Below, piece after piece: positions 54,701 through 62,962 of a stretch of 64,000 nucleotides of DNA. The notes beneath the pieces were generated by a model. That model did no database searches. It had not been told where the DNA came from and saw nothing but the letters and a program-made list of their open reading frames with translations. The translations under genes were made by a program, and so were the position numbers. The number at the start of each line of letters is the position of its first letter. The stretch's first letter is position 1. Source of the DNA: Actinacidiphila rubida (GTDB lineage: Bacteria; Actinomycetota; Actinomycetes; Streptomycetales; Streptomycetaceae); the NCBI RefSeq assembly GCF_900110255.1, contig NZ_FODD01000005.1, positions 124,001 through 188,000 of the forward strand. The letters run 5' to 3'.

Positions 54701-54813
54701 GGACGCTCGGCAGGAGGGTCCGCGTCGTGGGCTTCGGGGAGCCGGGTGATCTCGTCCAACGTCCTGCACCTGCGGTTCGGCGCTTGAGTAGGGTCCTGAC
54801 CTAAGGCAAGCAC
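51733..54813 (-). CDS. PAS-GAF-SpoIIE phosphatase with anti-sigma-type ATPase domain
   Basis: About 1026 residues. Residues 1-150 are Pro/Ala-rich. A PAS-like domain (about 155-260, LAVISVDPDGRVAYWNRGAE), a second sensor region, a GAF domain (about 470-640), a SpoIIE/PP2C domain (QAQVGGDWFDAIQ, LIVGDVMGHGLQAA, TDGLVEVRG) and an RsbW-like HATPase (LVSELVTNAI, EGRGLALVSHLSRRWG) follow. Such proteins regulate anti-anti-sigma factors in response to signals; Streptomyces has many. The start is uncertain: GTG 54813 lacks a ribosome site, and a TTG near 54757 is an alternative. It is divergent from DUF2252. Confidence 0.92.
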   Translation of the reverse strand: MLALGQDPTQAPNRRCRTLDEITRLPEAHDADPPAERPAGHPQRDHRQPHLPVSGQNDPPGTGHPDGHTGRAAPRAQSAVPPAHALPEGPALPARPGDRASAPAAPPAAALPAMGATAPVAATPPDMGASLLSPGLSGLSAAIPDPEVAALLRLAVISVDPDGRVAYWNRGAEELFGHRWEHVFGQRASGLLTAMRSHGGPGTGRPPAPHLDTLDLLDDLTNPAWAGALAATDRDGTLRDVLWWTYRLVEPVGRSLLAIATHAKPLRTGGLRIALGGRLLPYVAEGPQRQDIAVAAVLSNAADPDRGLVQAARFREVLPGASPMRLDRILRQMVPLGLPALEVEGGTRLPIVPHDYQRAVTAARAERSTRRELLPGPRPTGPPAGGTASQTGDLSRASALTAVPPPALGSPTTAQDAAPGPAHARRGAPGTAADPGTPGTAAHGPSTAARPPADRDPLAAREAGTPAGDTAPRGNALDEQLALLRETGAVVGSTLDLHTTARELCAVTVPRFADVAAVLVVDQLFSDAEPPKDDRPSGSVLVRRIAIAAHDGPPGVWENALPEGELLALAADQIVPRLGDPVLVPVVDPVLAPGIAFDMGVPGLAGLLPGYSLIVAPLTARGTMLGRVCFLRGPQRRPFDARDAATAAEVAARGAVHIENARLHRQESRAAATLQRSMMPTRPPRLPGVRIAHHYMPGDRQAQVGGDWFDAIQLPGGRVALIVGDVMGHGLQAAAVMGQFRTAVITMAALDLPPAQLLRHLDNLAHRLGTEHLATCVYAVYDPILRTLTLANAGHIPPVLAGYDGRSELLQIPGGAPIGVGGVPFETVELPVPDGSWLVLCTDGLVEVRGQGIDAGLAALCANVIEPQQTPEDVCGQILARVHTEDRADDVALLVARFEGIAPDDVISWRLRLDQEEVASARRLTRRQLSAWGLERLSDTAELLVSELVTNAIRAASYEVELRLMRVGKLLVEVSDDNHNLPQLQRAEADDTEGRGLALVSHLSRRWGTSRKAVGKVVWFELPLPA

Positions 54814-54912
54814 GAAAGCGCGAGCCAGGGCGACCGAATTGCCGGATTGCCCCCCGGCGGTGCGATGGTGACGGGACGTCCGCTGACGCGGGTGTCCGGG
54901 GGGAGGGTGACA

Positions 54913-56319
54913 GTGGGTTCACGGGTGCCTGAAGTGGCGGGATTCGCGCCATGGCCGCACGAGTCGGCGGCCAAGAAGACGGGCAAGGCACTGCGCGCGA
55001 AACTGCCCCGGGCCGCGCACGGTACGCCCGCCCACTGGACGTGGCGGGAGCGGCGCGACGGGGCCCGGGCCGCGGTGGCGGCCGTCGAGGAGTCCAACGC
55101 GGGACGGATCCCCGACCTCGTCCCGTTGCGGGTCGGGCGGATGGCCGCCGGTCCGTTCGCGTTCCTGCGCGGCTCGGCGGCACTGATGGCTGCCGACCTC
55201 GCCGACGCCCCGGTGACCGGCATAGGCGCCCAGATCTGCGGTGACGCGCACGCCGCGAACTTCGGCCTGTACGCCGACGCCCGCGGCGGCCTGGTCATGG
55301 ACATCAACGACTTCGACGAAACCGTGCACGGCCCGTGGGAGTGGGACCTGAAGCGACTCGCGGCCTCCCTGGTGCTGGCCGGGCGCGAGGCGGGCGCCGA
55401 CGAGGACCTGTGCCGGGCCGCGGCCTGCGACGCGGTCGGCGCCTACCGCCTGACGATGCGGCTGCTGGCCCGGCTGCCGGTGCTCGAGGCCTGGAACGCC
55501 ATCGCCGACGGGGACCTGGTCGCCCACGCCGACGCCCGCGACCTGTCCGCCACCCTGGCGGAGGTGTCGGCCAAGGCCCGGCGCAACACCAGCGCGAAGT
55601 TCGCGGCGCGGGCGACCGAGGCGGTGGAGGGCGGCGGACGGCGGTTCACCGACGCCCCGCCGGTGCTGCGCCGCGTCGGCGACGCCGAGGCCGCGTCCGT
55701 CGCCGGCGCCCTCGGCGGCTACCTCACCACCGTCGGCGAGGACCGGCTGCCGCTGCTGGCGCGCTACGCCGTGCAGGACGTGGCGTTCCGGGTGGTCGGC
55801 ACCGGCAGCGTCGGTACCCGCTCCTACGTGGTGCTGCTGCTCGACCACCACGGCGAGCCGCTGGTCCTCCAGGTCAAGGAGGCCCGGCCGTCGGCTCTCG
55901 TGCCGTACCTGGCCGCGGCGGGGTTCCACGTGGAACATCACGCGCACGAGGGGCGCCGCATCGTCCTCGGCCAGCAGCGGATGCAGGTGGTCAGCGACGT
56001 CCTGCTGGGCTGGACCGACATCGACGGCGTGCCCTTCCAGGTGCGGCAGTTCCGCAACCGCAAGGGCAGCGTCGACCCCGCCCTCCTCTCCCCGCACCTG
56101 CTCGACGACTACGCGCGGATGACCGGCGCCCTGCTGGCCCGGGCCCACGCCCACAGCGCCGACCCCCGCGTGATCGCCGGCTACTGCGGCAAGAACGGTG
56201 AACTGGACGAGGCGCTCGCCGCCTTCGCCGTCGCCTACGCCGACCGCACCGAGGCCGACCACGCGGAGCTCCTCGCCGCGATACGCGCGGGCCGCCTCGC
56301 GGCGGACGTGGTGGCCTGA
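54913..56319 (+). CDS. DUF2252 family protein
   Basis: 468 residues. IGAQICGDAHAANFGLYAD, VMDINDFDETVHGPWEWDLK and RQFRNRKGS are constant features of DUF2252; the HAANFG and DFDE strings recall a kinase-like (APH) catalytic site, but no activity is established. GTG 54913 was chosen because GGGGGGAGG lies 6 bases upstream; longer starts (TTG 54847, ATG 54865) lack a site. A degenerate parS-like palindrome falls in the coding region. The stop codon lies inside a 26-base tandem duplication. Confidence 0.9.
   Translation: MGSRVPEVAGFAPWPHESAAKKTGKALRAKLPRAAHGTPAHWTWRERRDGARAAVAAVEESNAGRIPDLVPLRVGRMAAGPFAFLRGSAALMAADLADAPVTGIGAQICGDAHAANFGLYADARGGLVMDINDFDETVHGPWEWDLKRLAASLVLAGREAGADEDLCRAAACDAVGAYRLTMRLLARLPVLEAWNAIADGDLVAHADARDLSATLAEVSAKARRNTSAKFAARATEAVEGGGRRFTDAPPVLRRVGDAEAASVAGALGGYLTTVGEDRLPLLARYAVQDVAFRVVGTGSVGTRSYVVLLLDHHGEPLVLQVKEARPSALVPYLAAAGFHVEHHAHEGRRIVLGQQRMQVVSDVLLGWTDIDGVPFQVRQFRNRKGSVDPALLSPHLLDDYARMTGALLARAHAHSADPRVIAGYCGKNGELDEALAAFAVAYADRTEADHAELLAAIRAGRLAADVVA
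55923..55936. promoter_or_regulatory. Degenerate parS-like palindrome
   Basis: GTTCCACGTGGAAC is a perfect palindrome that differs from the parS core GTTTCACGTGAAAC at two symmetric positions. It lies inside the DUF2252 gene. It may be a weak ParB site or chance. Confidence 0.35.
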
Positions 56320-56362
56320 CACGGCGGTAGGACGCGGTGGCCTGACGCGGCGGTCGGACGCG
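56311..56362. repeat. 26-bp tandem duplication across the DUF2252 stop codon
   Basis: GTGGCCTGAC plus the next 16 bases occurs twice in a row (56311-56336, 56337-56362) with two mismatches. The stop codon is in the first copy and repeated in the second. The rest of the gap to 56622 is GC-rich and holds no supported gene. Confidence 0.85.
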
Positions 56363-56622
56363 GACGCGCGGGCGCGGGCGGCGTGGGACGTGGGTGGCGC
56401 GGGGTGCTGGGCGCCGGCGGCGTCGGGTGCCGGCGGCCCGTTCCGGCGGGGAGCGCGGGTACGGAATCCGCGGTGGTCCGGCGCCGGCGTCGTGGCGGGC
56501 GCCGCTCGGTGGTGGGTGCCGAGCGGCCGCACCGCTGGTCAGCCCGGAACGGGGCGCTCTGTGCCGGTCCGCCCGCGTGGTGATCAGAACGGGACGCGGC
56601 TGACAGGCCCTAGGCTGTCCGG

Positions 56623-57594
56623 GTGACGAACTCCTCCGGAACCGAATCGTCGGCCACCGCGTCCGCCCCCTCCACCGAGGGCGAGGACCGGCTGGCCAAG
56701 GCGGTACGCGCTGCCGAGCAGGCCCTCATCGAGTTCGAGATCGCCGTGGAGACCTTCCGGGTCGAGGTGGAGAACTTCTCCCGGCTGCACCACCAGCGCC
56801 TCGGCCCGATGTACGCGCGTCTCGACGAGCTGGACGCCCTCATCGCGGAGACGGTCGCCGCCCACAGTGGCGAGCGCGCGGACATCGAGCGGGCCTGGGA
56901 GGCCCGGGCCCTGGTCCTGCCCATGCCCGGCGTCGAGGAGCTGTTCGGCGGGCTGCTGGGCTCCGACGGGGTGCGGCCGGTGGAGGACCCCAACCCGCCC
57001 CGCCGGGTCCGTCCCGGCAGGGAGGCACAGCGGCTGTACCGCGAGCTGGCCCGCAAGGCGCACCCCGACCTGGCCCAGGACGACGCCGAGAAGGAGCGCC
57101 GCAGCGCCTTCATCGCCCGCGTCAACGAGGCGTACGCGTACGCGGACGAGGAGGCCCTGCGGGCCCTGTCGGCGGAGTGGGAGGCCGGGCCGCAGCCGGA
57201 GGAGGCGCCGCCGAGCCAGGCCGAGGTGCTCTACGCGCGCCTGGAGTGGCTCGCCGAGCGCAAGGAGAAGCTCGCGGCCCTCGCGGCCGAGCTGGACGAG
57301 AGCGCGATCGGCCAGATGATGCGGCTGGCTCCCGAGGACCCGGACGCCCTCCTCAACGAGATCGCCGAACAGCTGCTCACCCAGGTCTCCCAGCGCGAGG
57401 CCCGCCTCGCCGAACTCGTCCGCCGCCCCTCCACCCGCAAGAAGCCCGCGGCGCCCGCGGACGCCGCGGAGGCTGCCGCGGCCACGGCGGACCCCGCGGC
57501 CACGGCGGAGCCCGCGGCCAGTCCGGACCCGGACGGACCGGCGGAGCCGCAGGCTGACCCCCAGGCGGGGGACGCCGCCTCCGGCGGCGCCTGA
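56623..57594 (+). CDS. J-domain-like protein
   Basis: 323 residues. A long helical, coiled-coil-like N-terminus (about 25-90, LAKAVRAAEQALIEFEIAVE) precedes a J-like domain near 140-180. That domain has REAQRLYRELARKAHPDLAQ with the HPD triad, and FIARVNEAYAYADEEALR. A second helical stretch and an Ala/Pro-rich acidic tail follow. J-domains stimulate DnaK-type chaperones; no zinc or substrate-binding domain of classical DnaJ is present. GTG 56623 lacks a ribosome site and may be leaderless. It is followed 81 bases on by the rhodanese gene. Confidence 0.87.
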   Translation: MTNSSGTESSATASAPSTEGEDRLAKAVRAAEQALIEFEIAVETFRVEVENFSRLHHQRLGPMYARLDELDALIAETVAAHSGERADIERAWEARALVLPMPGVEELFGGLLGSDGVRPVEDPNPPRRVRPGREAQRLYRELARKAHPDLAQDDAEKERRSAFIARVNEAYAYADEEALRALSAEWEAGPQPEEAPPSQAEVLYARLEWLAERKEKLAALAAELDESAIGQMMRLAPEDPDALLNEIAEQLLTQVSQREARLAELVRRPSTRKKPAAPADAAEAAAATADPAATAEPAASPDPDGPAEPQADPQAGDAASGGA

Positions 57595-57675
57595 GGTACG
57601 TTGGCCGGGTTCCCTGTGCGTGGACCGCGCCCGGCGCGGCCGCCACGCCCCCGTCTCCGTGGAGGCCCGCTTCCG

Positions 57676-58008
57676 ATGTTCCGCTCCCAGATCCCCGCGG
57701 TGGACGCCGCCGCCGTGCCCGCCGACGCGATCCTGCTCGACGTCCGGGAGAACGACGAGTGGGCGGCCGGGCACGCCGAGGGCGCGGTCCACATCCCCAT
57801 GAGCGAGGTGGTCTCCCGCGCCGCCGAGGTTCCCGAGGGCGGCCGCGTGCACGTCGTGTGCCGGGTCGGCGGCCGCTCCGCCCAGGTCACCCAGTACCTG
57901 ATCGCCCAGGGCGTGGACGCCGTCAACGTCAACGGCGGCATGCTCGACTGGGAGGCGGCCGGCCGCCCGGTCGTCGACGGCACCGGCGCCGAGGGCTACG
58001 TCCTCTAG
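57676..58008 (+). CDS. Single-domain rhodanese-like protein
   Basis: 110 residues. ILLDVRENDEWAAGHAEGAV and the active loop VCRVGGRSAQV (Cys in the CRxGxR loop) are standard; the C-terminus WEAAGRPVV is typical. It may carry a persulfide and move sulfur. GGAGG is 10 bases before ATG. It ends 93 bases before the convergent paaE stop, with hairpins between. Confidence 0.93.
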   Translation: MFRSQIPAVDAAAVPADAILLDVRENDEWAAGHAEGAVHIPMSEVVSRAAEVPEGGRVHVVCRVGGRSAQVTQYLIAQGVDAVNVNGGMLDWEAAGRPVVDGTGAEGYVL

Positions 58009-58035
58009 GGTCTGCCGCAGGCGGCCCCGTGGTAG

Positions 58036-58086
58036 GCGGCCCTCCGCAGGGCCGCACCGCGCGACCCGCACCGAGGGGTCGCGCGG
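58036..58086. terminator. Two adjacent hairpins between rhodanese gene and paaE
   Basis: An 8-bp stem GCGGCCCT/AGGGCCGC (58036-58055, loop CCGC) is followed at once by an 11-bp stem CCGCGCGACCC/GGGTCGCGCGG (58057-58086, 8-base loop). They lie between convergent genes and should work in both directions. Confidence 0.75.
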
Positions 58087-58101
58087 GCCACCGCTGGCCG
58101 C

Positions 58102-59163
58102 TCAGGCGTCGAAGTCGACCTCGACCACCGGCGTCGCCGGGTGCGACTGGCAGGCCAGCACGTACCCGGCCTCGGTCTCCTCCGGCTCCAGCGCGAAGTT
58201 GCGGTCCATGCGCACCTCGCCGGATACCAGCTTCGTGCGGCACGTCCCGCACACCCCGCCCTTGCAGGCGTAGGGGGCGTCCGAGCGGTTGCGCAGCACC
58301 GTCTCCAGCAGCGACTCCCCGCCCTGCGACGGCCAGCTGCCGCCCCGTCCGTCGAGCGTCGCCCGGATCGTCGCCCCGCCTTCCACCGCGGGTGCGGACG
58401 CGGGCGCCGACGGCACCTCGTCCACATGGAAGATCTCCTGGTGGACCCGGGAGCGCGGCACGCCCAGGGTCCGCAGCGCCCGCTCGGCCGAACTGACCAG
58501 GCCCAGCGGCCCGCACAGGTACCAGCCGTCCACCTCGCCCACCGGCAGGACCGCCGGCAGCAGCCCGGCCAGCCGGTCGGAGTCCAGCCGGCCCGACGGC
58601 AGGCCCGCCTGCTGCTCCTCGCGGGACAGCGCGGACACCAGCTGGAAGCGGTCGGGCCAGCGGTCCTTCAGGTCCGCGACCTCCTCCAGGAACATCGTGG
58701 ACGCCGCCGTCCGGTCACTGCGCACCAGGCAGAACCGGGCCTTCGGCTCCTTGGCGAGCACCGTGGCGATCTGCGACAGCACCGGGGTGATGCCGCTGCC
58801 GCCGACCACCGCGGCGAACCGTCCGGGCCGCGGCTGCAGCACGAACCGTCCGGCGGGCGTCATCACGTCCAGCACGTCGCCCGCGGCCAGTTCCTTGAGC
58901 GCGAAGGTCGAGAAGGCGCCGTCCTCGACGAGCCGCACGCCCACCCGTAGCCGCAGTGGTCCCGGATCGGCCGCGGCCGGTGCGGGGTCGCACAGCGAGT
59001 ACGTGCGGCGGGTCTCCGTGCCGTCCACCTGCCGGCGGATGGCGATGTGCTGGCCCGGCGCGTAGTGGTACTCGGCACGCAGGTCCTCGGGCACCTCGAA
59101 GGTGATGGTCACCGAGTCGTCGGTCAGGGGGCGGACCTCCGCCACCCGGAGCGGATGGAACAC
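58102..59163 (-). CDS. paaE: Phenylacetyl-CoA epoxidase reductase subunit PaaE
   Basis: 353 residues. A ferredoxin-reductase N-terminal part (FAD: RRTYSLCDP; NAD(P): AVVGGSGITPVLSQI; YLCGPLGLV) is followed by a C-terminal [2Fe-2S] plant-type ferredoxin domain, with Cys in CKGGVCGTC and later LACQ. It passes electrons from NADPH to the PaaABC(D) epoxidase. The GTG start abuts the paaD stop (TGAGTG). It is the last gene of the minus-strand paaABCDE operon. Confidence 0.97.
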   Translation of the reverse strand: MFHPLRVAEVRPLTDDSVTITFEVPEDLRAEYHYAPGQHIAIRRQVDGTETRRTYSLCDPAPAAADPGPLRLRVGVRLVEDGAFSTFALKELAAGDVLDVMTPAGRFVLQPRPGRFAAVVGGSGITPVLSQIATVLAKEPKARFCLVRSDRTAASTMFLEEVADLKDRWPDRFQLVSALSREEQQAGLPSGRLDSDRLAGLLPAVLPVGEVDGWYLCGPLGLVSSAERALRTLGVPRSRVHQEIFHVDEVPSAPASAPAVEGGATIRATLDGRGGSWPSQGGESLLETVLRNRSDAPYACKGGVCGTCRTKLVSGEVRMDRNFALEPEETEAGYVLACQSHPATPVVEVDFDA

Positions 59164-59712
59164 TCACACCTCCTTGAAGTGGTCGAACGGCTCCCCGCAC
59201 GACTCGCAGCGGCGCAGGGACTTGCACGCGGTGGACGAGAACCGGCTCAGCAGCCGGGTGTCCGTCGAGCCGCAGTGCGGGCAGCGGATCGCCAGGTCCA
59301 CCGCGACCGGGCCCGACCCGGCGGGCCCGCCGAGCGTCTGGGGGCGCGGCGGCGCCACCCCGGCCTCGGCGAGCTTGCGGCGGCCCTCCGCGCTGATGGC
59401 GTCGCTGGACCAGGCCGGCGACAGCACCTTGTGCACGGTGACCTCCGACATCCCGGCGCCCTTGAGCACCTCGGACACGTCTTCGGCCATGGACTCCAGC
59501 GCGGGGCAGGCCGTCCACGTCGGCGTCAGCTCCACCTCGACCCGGCCCGGGCCGACGACGCGTATGCCGCGCAGCACCCCGAGTTCGGCAAGCGAGACCA
59601 CGGGCAGCTCCGGGTCCGGCACCTCACCGGCCAGACGCAGCAACTCCTCTTCCAGCGAGCTGAGTTCACCCGGGGCGAGGGCGGGGCCGGGTGAGGTGCG
59701 GACGGTCACCAT
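59164..59712 (-). CDS. paaD: PaaD, Fe-S-related subunit of phenylacetyl-CoA epoxidase system
   Basis: 182 residues. A DUF59/MIP18-like domain (EVPDPELPVVSLAELGVLRG, LTPTWTACPALESMAED) is followed by a C-terminal zinc-ribbon-like part (CPHCGS, CESCGE). PaaD is thought to mature the Fe-S cluster of PaaE. ATG 59712 overlaps the paaC stop by 7 bases; GTG 59709 is possible. Confidence 0.95.
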   Translation of the reverse strand: MVTVRTSPGPALAPGELSSLEEELLRLAGEVPDPELPVVSLAELGVLRGIRVVGPGRVEVELTPTWTACPALESMAEDVSEVLKGAGMSEVTVHKVLSPAWSSDAISAEGRRKLAEAGVAPPRPQTLGGPAGSGPVAVDLAIRCPHCGSTDTRLLSRFSSTACKSLRRCESCGEPFDHFKEV

Positions 59713-60545
59713 GACGCCCCCGGGTGTGCGCGGTGCAGATACTGCATCTCCGCCAGCAGCCGCCCGAAGGACTCGGTGTGCACGCCCTGCCGGCCGGCGC
59801 CCGCCGCCCACGGCGTGCGGTCCGGCCCCTGCGGCAGGGTCAGTGTCGCGCGCTCCACCACGGCCGCAACCCGCTCCCGCCACTCCTCGTGCAGCGCGGG
59901 CAGGTCCACCCCGAGGCCGTCGAGCGGTGCGAAGAGCTCGCCGGTGTGGCGCCACAGCCCGTCCAGGGCCTGCTGCATCCGGCGGTGGCTCTCCTCGGTG
60001 CCGTCGCCGAGCCGCAGCGTCCACTGCTCGGCGTGGTCCCGGTGGTAGGCGACCTCCTTGACGGCCTTGGCCGCCAGCGGCGCCAGCTCCCCGCCCCGCG
60101 CGGCCAGCGCCGCGTACAGCAGCTCCTGGTAGACGGAGAAGTACAGCTGCCGGGCGATGGTGACCGCGAAGTCCCCGTTGGGCTGCTCCACCAGCTGCAC
60201 GTTGTGGAACTCGTGCTCCTCGCGGAGATACGCCAGCTCGTCCTCGTCGCCGGTCATCGACAGCAGGGTGCGTGCCTGGCCGAGCAGGTCGAGCGCGATG
60301 TTCGTGAGGGCGACGTCCTCCTCCAGCACCGGTGCGTCGCCCGCCCACTCCCCCAGCCGCTGGGCGAGGACCAGCGCGTCGTCGCCCAGCGCCCGGGCCG
60401 CGGCCCGGGCCGCCCCGGACAGCTCCGCCGCGCCCGCTGCCGGGGAGGTTCCCGCGGTAGCGGCCCCCGCGGCCGCCGGCGCGTGCCCGGACGCCGTCCG
60501 CTCGGACGTGCCGGGGCCGGTCGTCGTCTGCTCGGTGGCGGTCAC
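59706..60545 (-). CDS. paaC: PaaC, structural subunit of phenylacetyl-CoA epoxidase
   Basis: 279 residues. The ferritin-like helical bundle shows EWAGDAPVLEEDVALTNIAL, DEDELAYLREEHEFHNVQL and YHRDHAEQWTLRLGDGTEE. PaaC pairs with catalytic PaaA as a non-catalytic partner. The N-terminal 45 residues are Ala/Gly/Thr-rich. GTG 60545 overlaps the paaB stop (GTGA). Confidence 0.97.
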   Translation of the reverse strand: MTATEQTTTGPGTSERTASGHAPAAAGAATAGTSPAAGAAELSGAARAAARALGDDALVLAQRLGEWAGDAPVLEEDVALTNIALDLLGQARTLLSMTGDEDELAYLREEHEFHNVQLVEQPNGDFAVTIARQLYFSVYQELLYAALAARGGELAPLAAKAVKEVAYHRDHAEQWTLRLGDGTEESHRRMQQALDGLWRHTGELFAPLDGLGVDLPALHEEWRERVAAVVERATLTLPQGPDRTPWAAGAGRQGVHTESFGRLLAEMQYLHRAHPGASW

Positions 60546-60862
60546 AGGTGCTTCACCCCTTCCGGGATCTCGTAGAACGTCGGGTGGCGGTAGGCCTTGT
60601 CGCCCGCCGGCTCGAAGAACGGGTCCTTCTCGTCGGGGGAGGAGGCGGTGACGGCCGCGGAGGGCACGACCCAGATCGAGACGCCCTCGGCCCGCCGCGT
60701 GTACAGGTCGCGGGCGTTGCGCAGGGCCATCTGCGCGTCCGGGGCGTGCAGGCTGCCCGCGTGGCTGTGGCTCAGCCCGCGCCGGCTGCGGACGAAGACC
60801 TCCCACAGCGGCCACTGACCGCCCGTGGCCGACTCCGCCGGCTCCCCTGCCTGCTCTGTCAT
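60542..60862 (-). CDS. paaB: PaaB, small subunit of phenylacetyl-CoA epoxidase
   Basis: 106 residues. [38 protein letters not shown] and [11 protein letters not shown] are PaaB marks. It bridges the larger subunits. ATG 60862 overlaps the paaA stop (ATGA), and its own stop overlaps paaC. Confidence 0.97.
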   Translation of the reverse strand: MTEQAGEPAESATGGQWPLWEVFVRSRRGLSHSHAGSLHAPDAQMALRNARDLYTRRAEGVSIWVVPSAAVTASSPDEKDPFFEPAGDKAYRHPTFYEIPEGVKHL

Positions 60863-61848
60863 GCCTGTGCCTTCCTGTGCTTGGCCGCGTAGGCGGCGGC
60901 CGCGTCCCGTACCCAGGTGCCGTTGTCGTGCGCGGTGCGGCGGCGCTCCAGGCGCTGCTCGTTGCACGGGCCGTTGCCCCGCAGCACCTCCTGGAACTCG
61001 CTCCAGTCGATGACGCCGTAGTCGTGGGCGCCGCGCTCCTCGTTCCAGCGCAGGTCCGGGTCCGGGAGGGTGAGCCCGAGGACCTCGGCCTGGGGGACGC
61101 ATATGTCCACGAAGCGCTGCCGCAGCTCGTCGTTGGAGTGGCGCTTGATCTTCCACGCCATGGACTGGGCGGAGTGCGCCGACGCGTCGTCGGGCGGGCC
61201 GAACATCATCAGGGACGGCCACCACCAGCGGTTCACCGCGTCCTGCGCCATCGCGTGCTGCGCGGCGGTGCCGCGGCTCAGGGCGAGCAGCAGCTCGTAG
61301 CCCTGTCGCTGGTGGAAGGACTCCTCCTTGCAGATCCGCACCATCGCGCGGGCGTACGGCCCGTAGGAGCAGCGGCACAGCGGGACCTGGTTGGTGATCG
61401 CGGCGCCGTCCACCAGCCACCCGATCGCGCCGACATCCGCCCAGGTGAGGGTGGGGTAGTTGAAGATCGAGGAGTAGCGCTGGCGCCCCGCGTGCAGTTT
61501 GTCCAGCAGGTCGTCCCGGCTGACGCCGAGGGTCTCGGTGGCCGAGTACAGGTACAGGCCGTGGCCCGCCTCGTCCTGCACCTTGGCCATCAGGATCGCC
61601 TTGCGGCGCAGTGAGGGCGCGCGGGTGATCCAGTTCGCCTCCGGCTGCATGCCGATGATCTCGGAGTGGGCGTGCTGCGCCATCTGGCGGACCAGGGTGG
61701 CCCGGTAGGCGTCCGGCATCCAGTCCCGGGGCTCGATCCTGCTGTCCGCCGCCACCGCGGCGTCGAACTCCGCCAGCAGGGCGTCCAGGGCGTCCTGGTC
61801 CGGCCCCGCCTGCGCGGGTGCCGCGCCCGGCTCTGCCGTGGTCGTCAT
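60859..61848 (-). CDS. paaA: PaaA, catalytic subunit of phenylacetyl-CoA epoxidase
   Basis: 329 residues, di-iron ferritin-like subunit. Iron-ligand helices include [18 protein letters not shown] and [17 protein letters not shown]. It converts phenylacetyl-CoA to the 1,2-epoxide with O2, the first committed step of aerobic phenylacetate breakdown. ATG 61848 has AGGGAGGG upstream. It is the first gene of the operon. Downstream genes for ring opening (paaG, paaZ, paaK) are not in the window. Confidence 0.98.
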   Translation of the reverse strand: MTTTAEPGAAPAQAGPDQDALDALLAEFDAAVAADSRIEPRDWMPDAYRATLVRQMAQHAHSEIIGMQPEANWITRAPSLRRKAILMAKVQDEAGHGLYLYSATETLGVSRDDLLDKLHAGRQRYSSIFNYPTLTWADVGAIGWLVDGAAITNQVPLCRCSYGPYARAMVRICKEESFHQRQGYELLLALSRGTAAQHAMAQDAVNRWWWPSLMMFGPPDDASAHSAQSMAWKIKRHSNDELRQRFVDICVPQAEVLGLTLPDPDLRWNEERGAHDYGVIDWSEFQEVLRGNGPCNEQRLERRRTAHDNGTWVRDAAAAYAAKHRKAQA

Positions 61849-62085
61849 CGGGCCCTCCCTCTCTCGTCGGTCCGCTCGTGCGTCGTGTCGTCCGTCGTGT
61901 GCCTGTCCGGTGGAGCGTCCGCGGGCGCCGCACGCGCGGCCCCAGCGGACGGTTCGCCCGGATCGCCCGGTTCTGTGCGCAGTGTGGCGCGCACCGGGCC
62001 GGGCTGCCCCTCGTGCTCTCCCAGCCGGCTTGCTGCCGGCCTGCGGTCGGCTCGCCGCCGACCGGTAGTCGATTACTGGACGGTC

Positions 62086-62105
62086 AACCGACCGATCGTT
62101 CGGTT
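62086..62105. promoter_or_regulatory. Palindromic TetR-type operator candidate upstream of paaA
   Basis: AACCGACCGATCGTTCGGTT is a 20-base inverted repeat with one mismatched pair on each side. It resembles PaaR-type (TetR) operators of actinobacterial paa operons. It lies 238 bases before paaA and 198 before the DUF5819 gene, in the 454-base divergent gap 61849-62302. A single DnaA-box (TGTGGATAA, 62155-62163) also lies there; I see nothing else. Confidence 0.65.
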
Positions 62106-62302
62106 GCTTCCATGGTCGATGGCGGGAGATGGGGTGTCAAGCCATTCCAGAGGCTGTGGATAACTCGGTAAGGTCAGCCGCCGGAGCCCGTCGTCGGTAG
62201 CGTGCTGGCGGCAGCCGGGCGTCCGCCCGGGGCGGCACACGACCAGAGCCGGACCGGGTGCGCGGCCGATCGTGCGCAACGCAAGGGGAGAGCGGAGGGA
62301 CG

Positions 62303-62962
62303 ATGGACTCGCTGGAGGGGCCGCCGTCGCGGGTGGCAGGGCTGTCCCTGCCGGCGCGAATAGCCGTGGCCGTGACGCTCGGCGCGGTGGCGGTGGCCGC
62401 GGCGTACCACCTCGCGATGGTGTTCCTGCACGTCGCACCGTCGAACACGCTGAGCAAGCAGCACGCGACCGCGGTCAACGACTACATCTATCCGGAGTTC
62501 GAGCAGAACTGGAAGCTGTTCGCTCCCGATCCCCTGCAGCAGAACATCCACATCCAGGCCCGCACCGAGGTGCGCAAGCCCGGCGGCGGGACCGAGACCA
62601 CCGGCTGGGTCGACCTGACCGGCATGGACATCGCCGCCATGCGGCACGACCCGCTGCCCAGCCACACGCAGCAGAACGAGCTGCGCCGCGCCTGGTCGTT
62701 CTACAGCGACACGCACGACACGTCCGAGAAGGCCACCGCCGGCGACCGGAGTGACCTCAGCAGCACGTACCTGCTGCGGATCATCGAGCGCCGCTTCGGG
62801 CCGACGATCAACGGCGGGCAGGTCGTCCGGATCCAGGCGCGGGCCGCGACCACCCCGGTCCCCCAGCCGGGGGCGGCCGCCGGCAGCACCAGCACGCAGT
62901 ACCGGCAGCTTCCGTGGTGGGCCGTCGACACCGCCTCGACCGGGCAGGAGAAGTCCTCGTGA
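62303..62962 (+). CDS. DUF5819 family membrane-anchored protein
   Basis: 219 residues. A membrane helix at about 14-40 is followed by an outer domain with YIYPEFEQNWKLFAPDPLQQ, NIHIQARTEVR and YLLRIIERRFGP, as in DUF5819 proteins. Function unknown; these genes regularly precede HTTM-domain genes. ATG 62303 has GGAGGG upstream. The stop overlaps the HTTM gene start (GTGA). Confidence 0.9.
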   Translation: MDSLEGPPSRVAGLSLPARIAVAVTLGAVAVAAAYHLAMVFLHVAPSNTLSKQHATAVNDYIYPEFEQNWKLFAPDPLQQNIHIQARTEVRKPGGGTETTGWVDLTGMDIAAMRHDPLPSHTQQNELRRAWSFYSDTHDTSEKATAGDRSDLSSTYLLRIIERRFGPTINGGQVVRIQARAATTPVPQPGAAAGSTSTQYRQLPWWAVDTASTGQEKSS

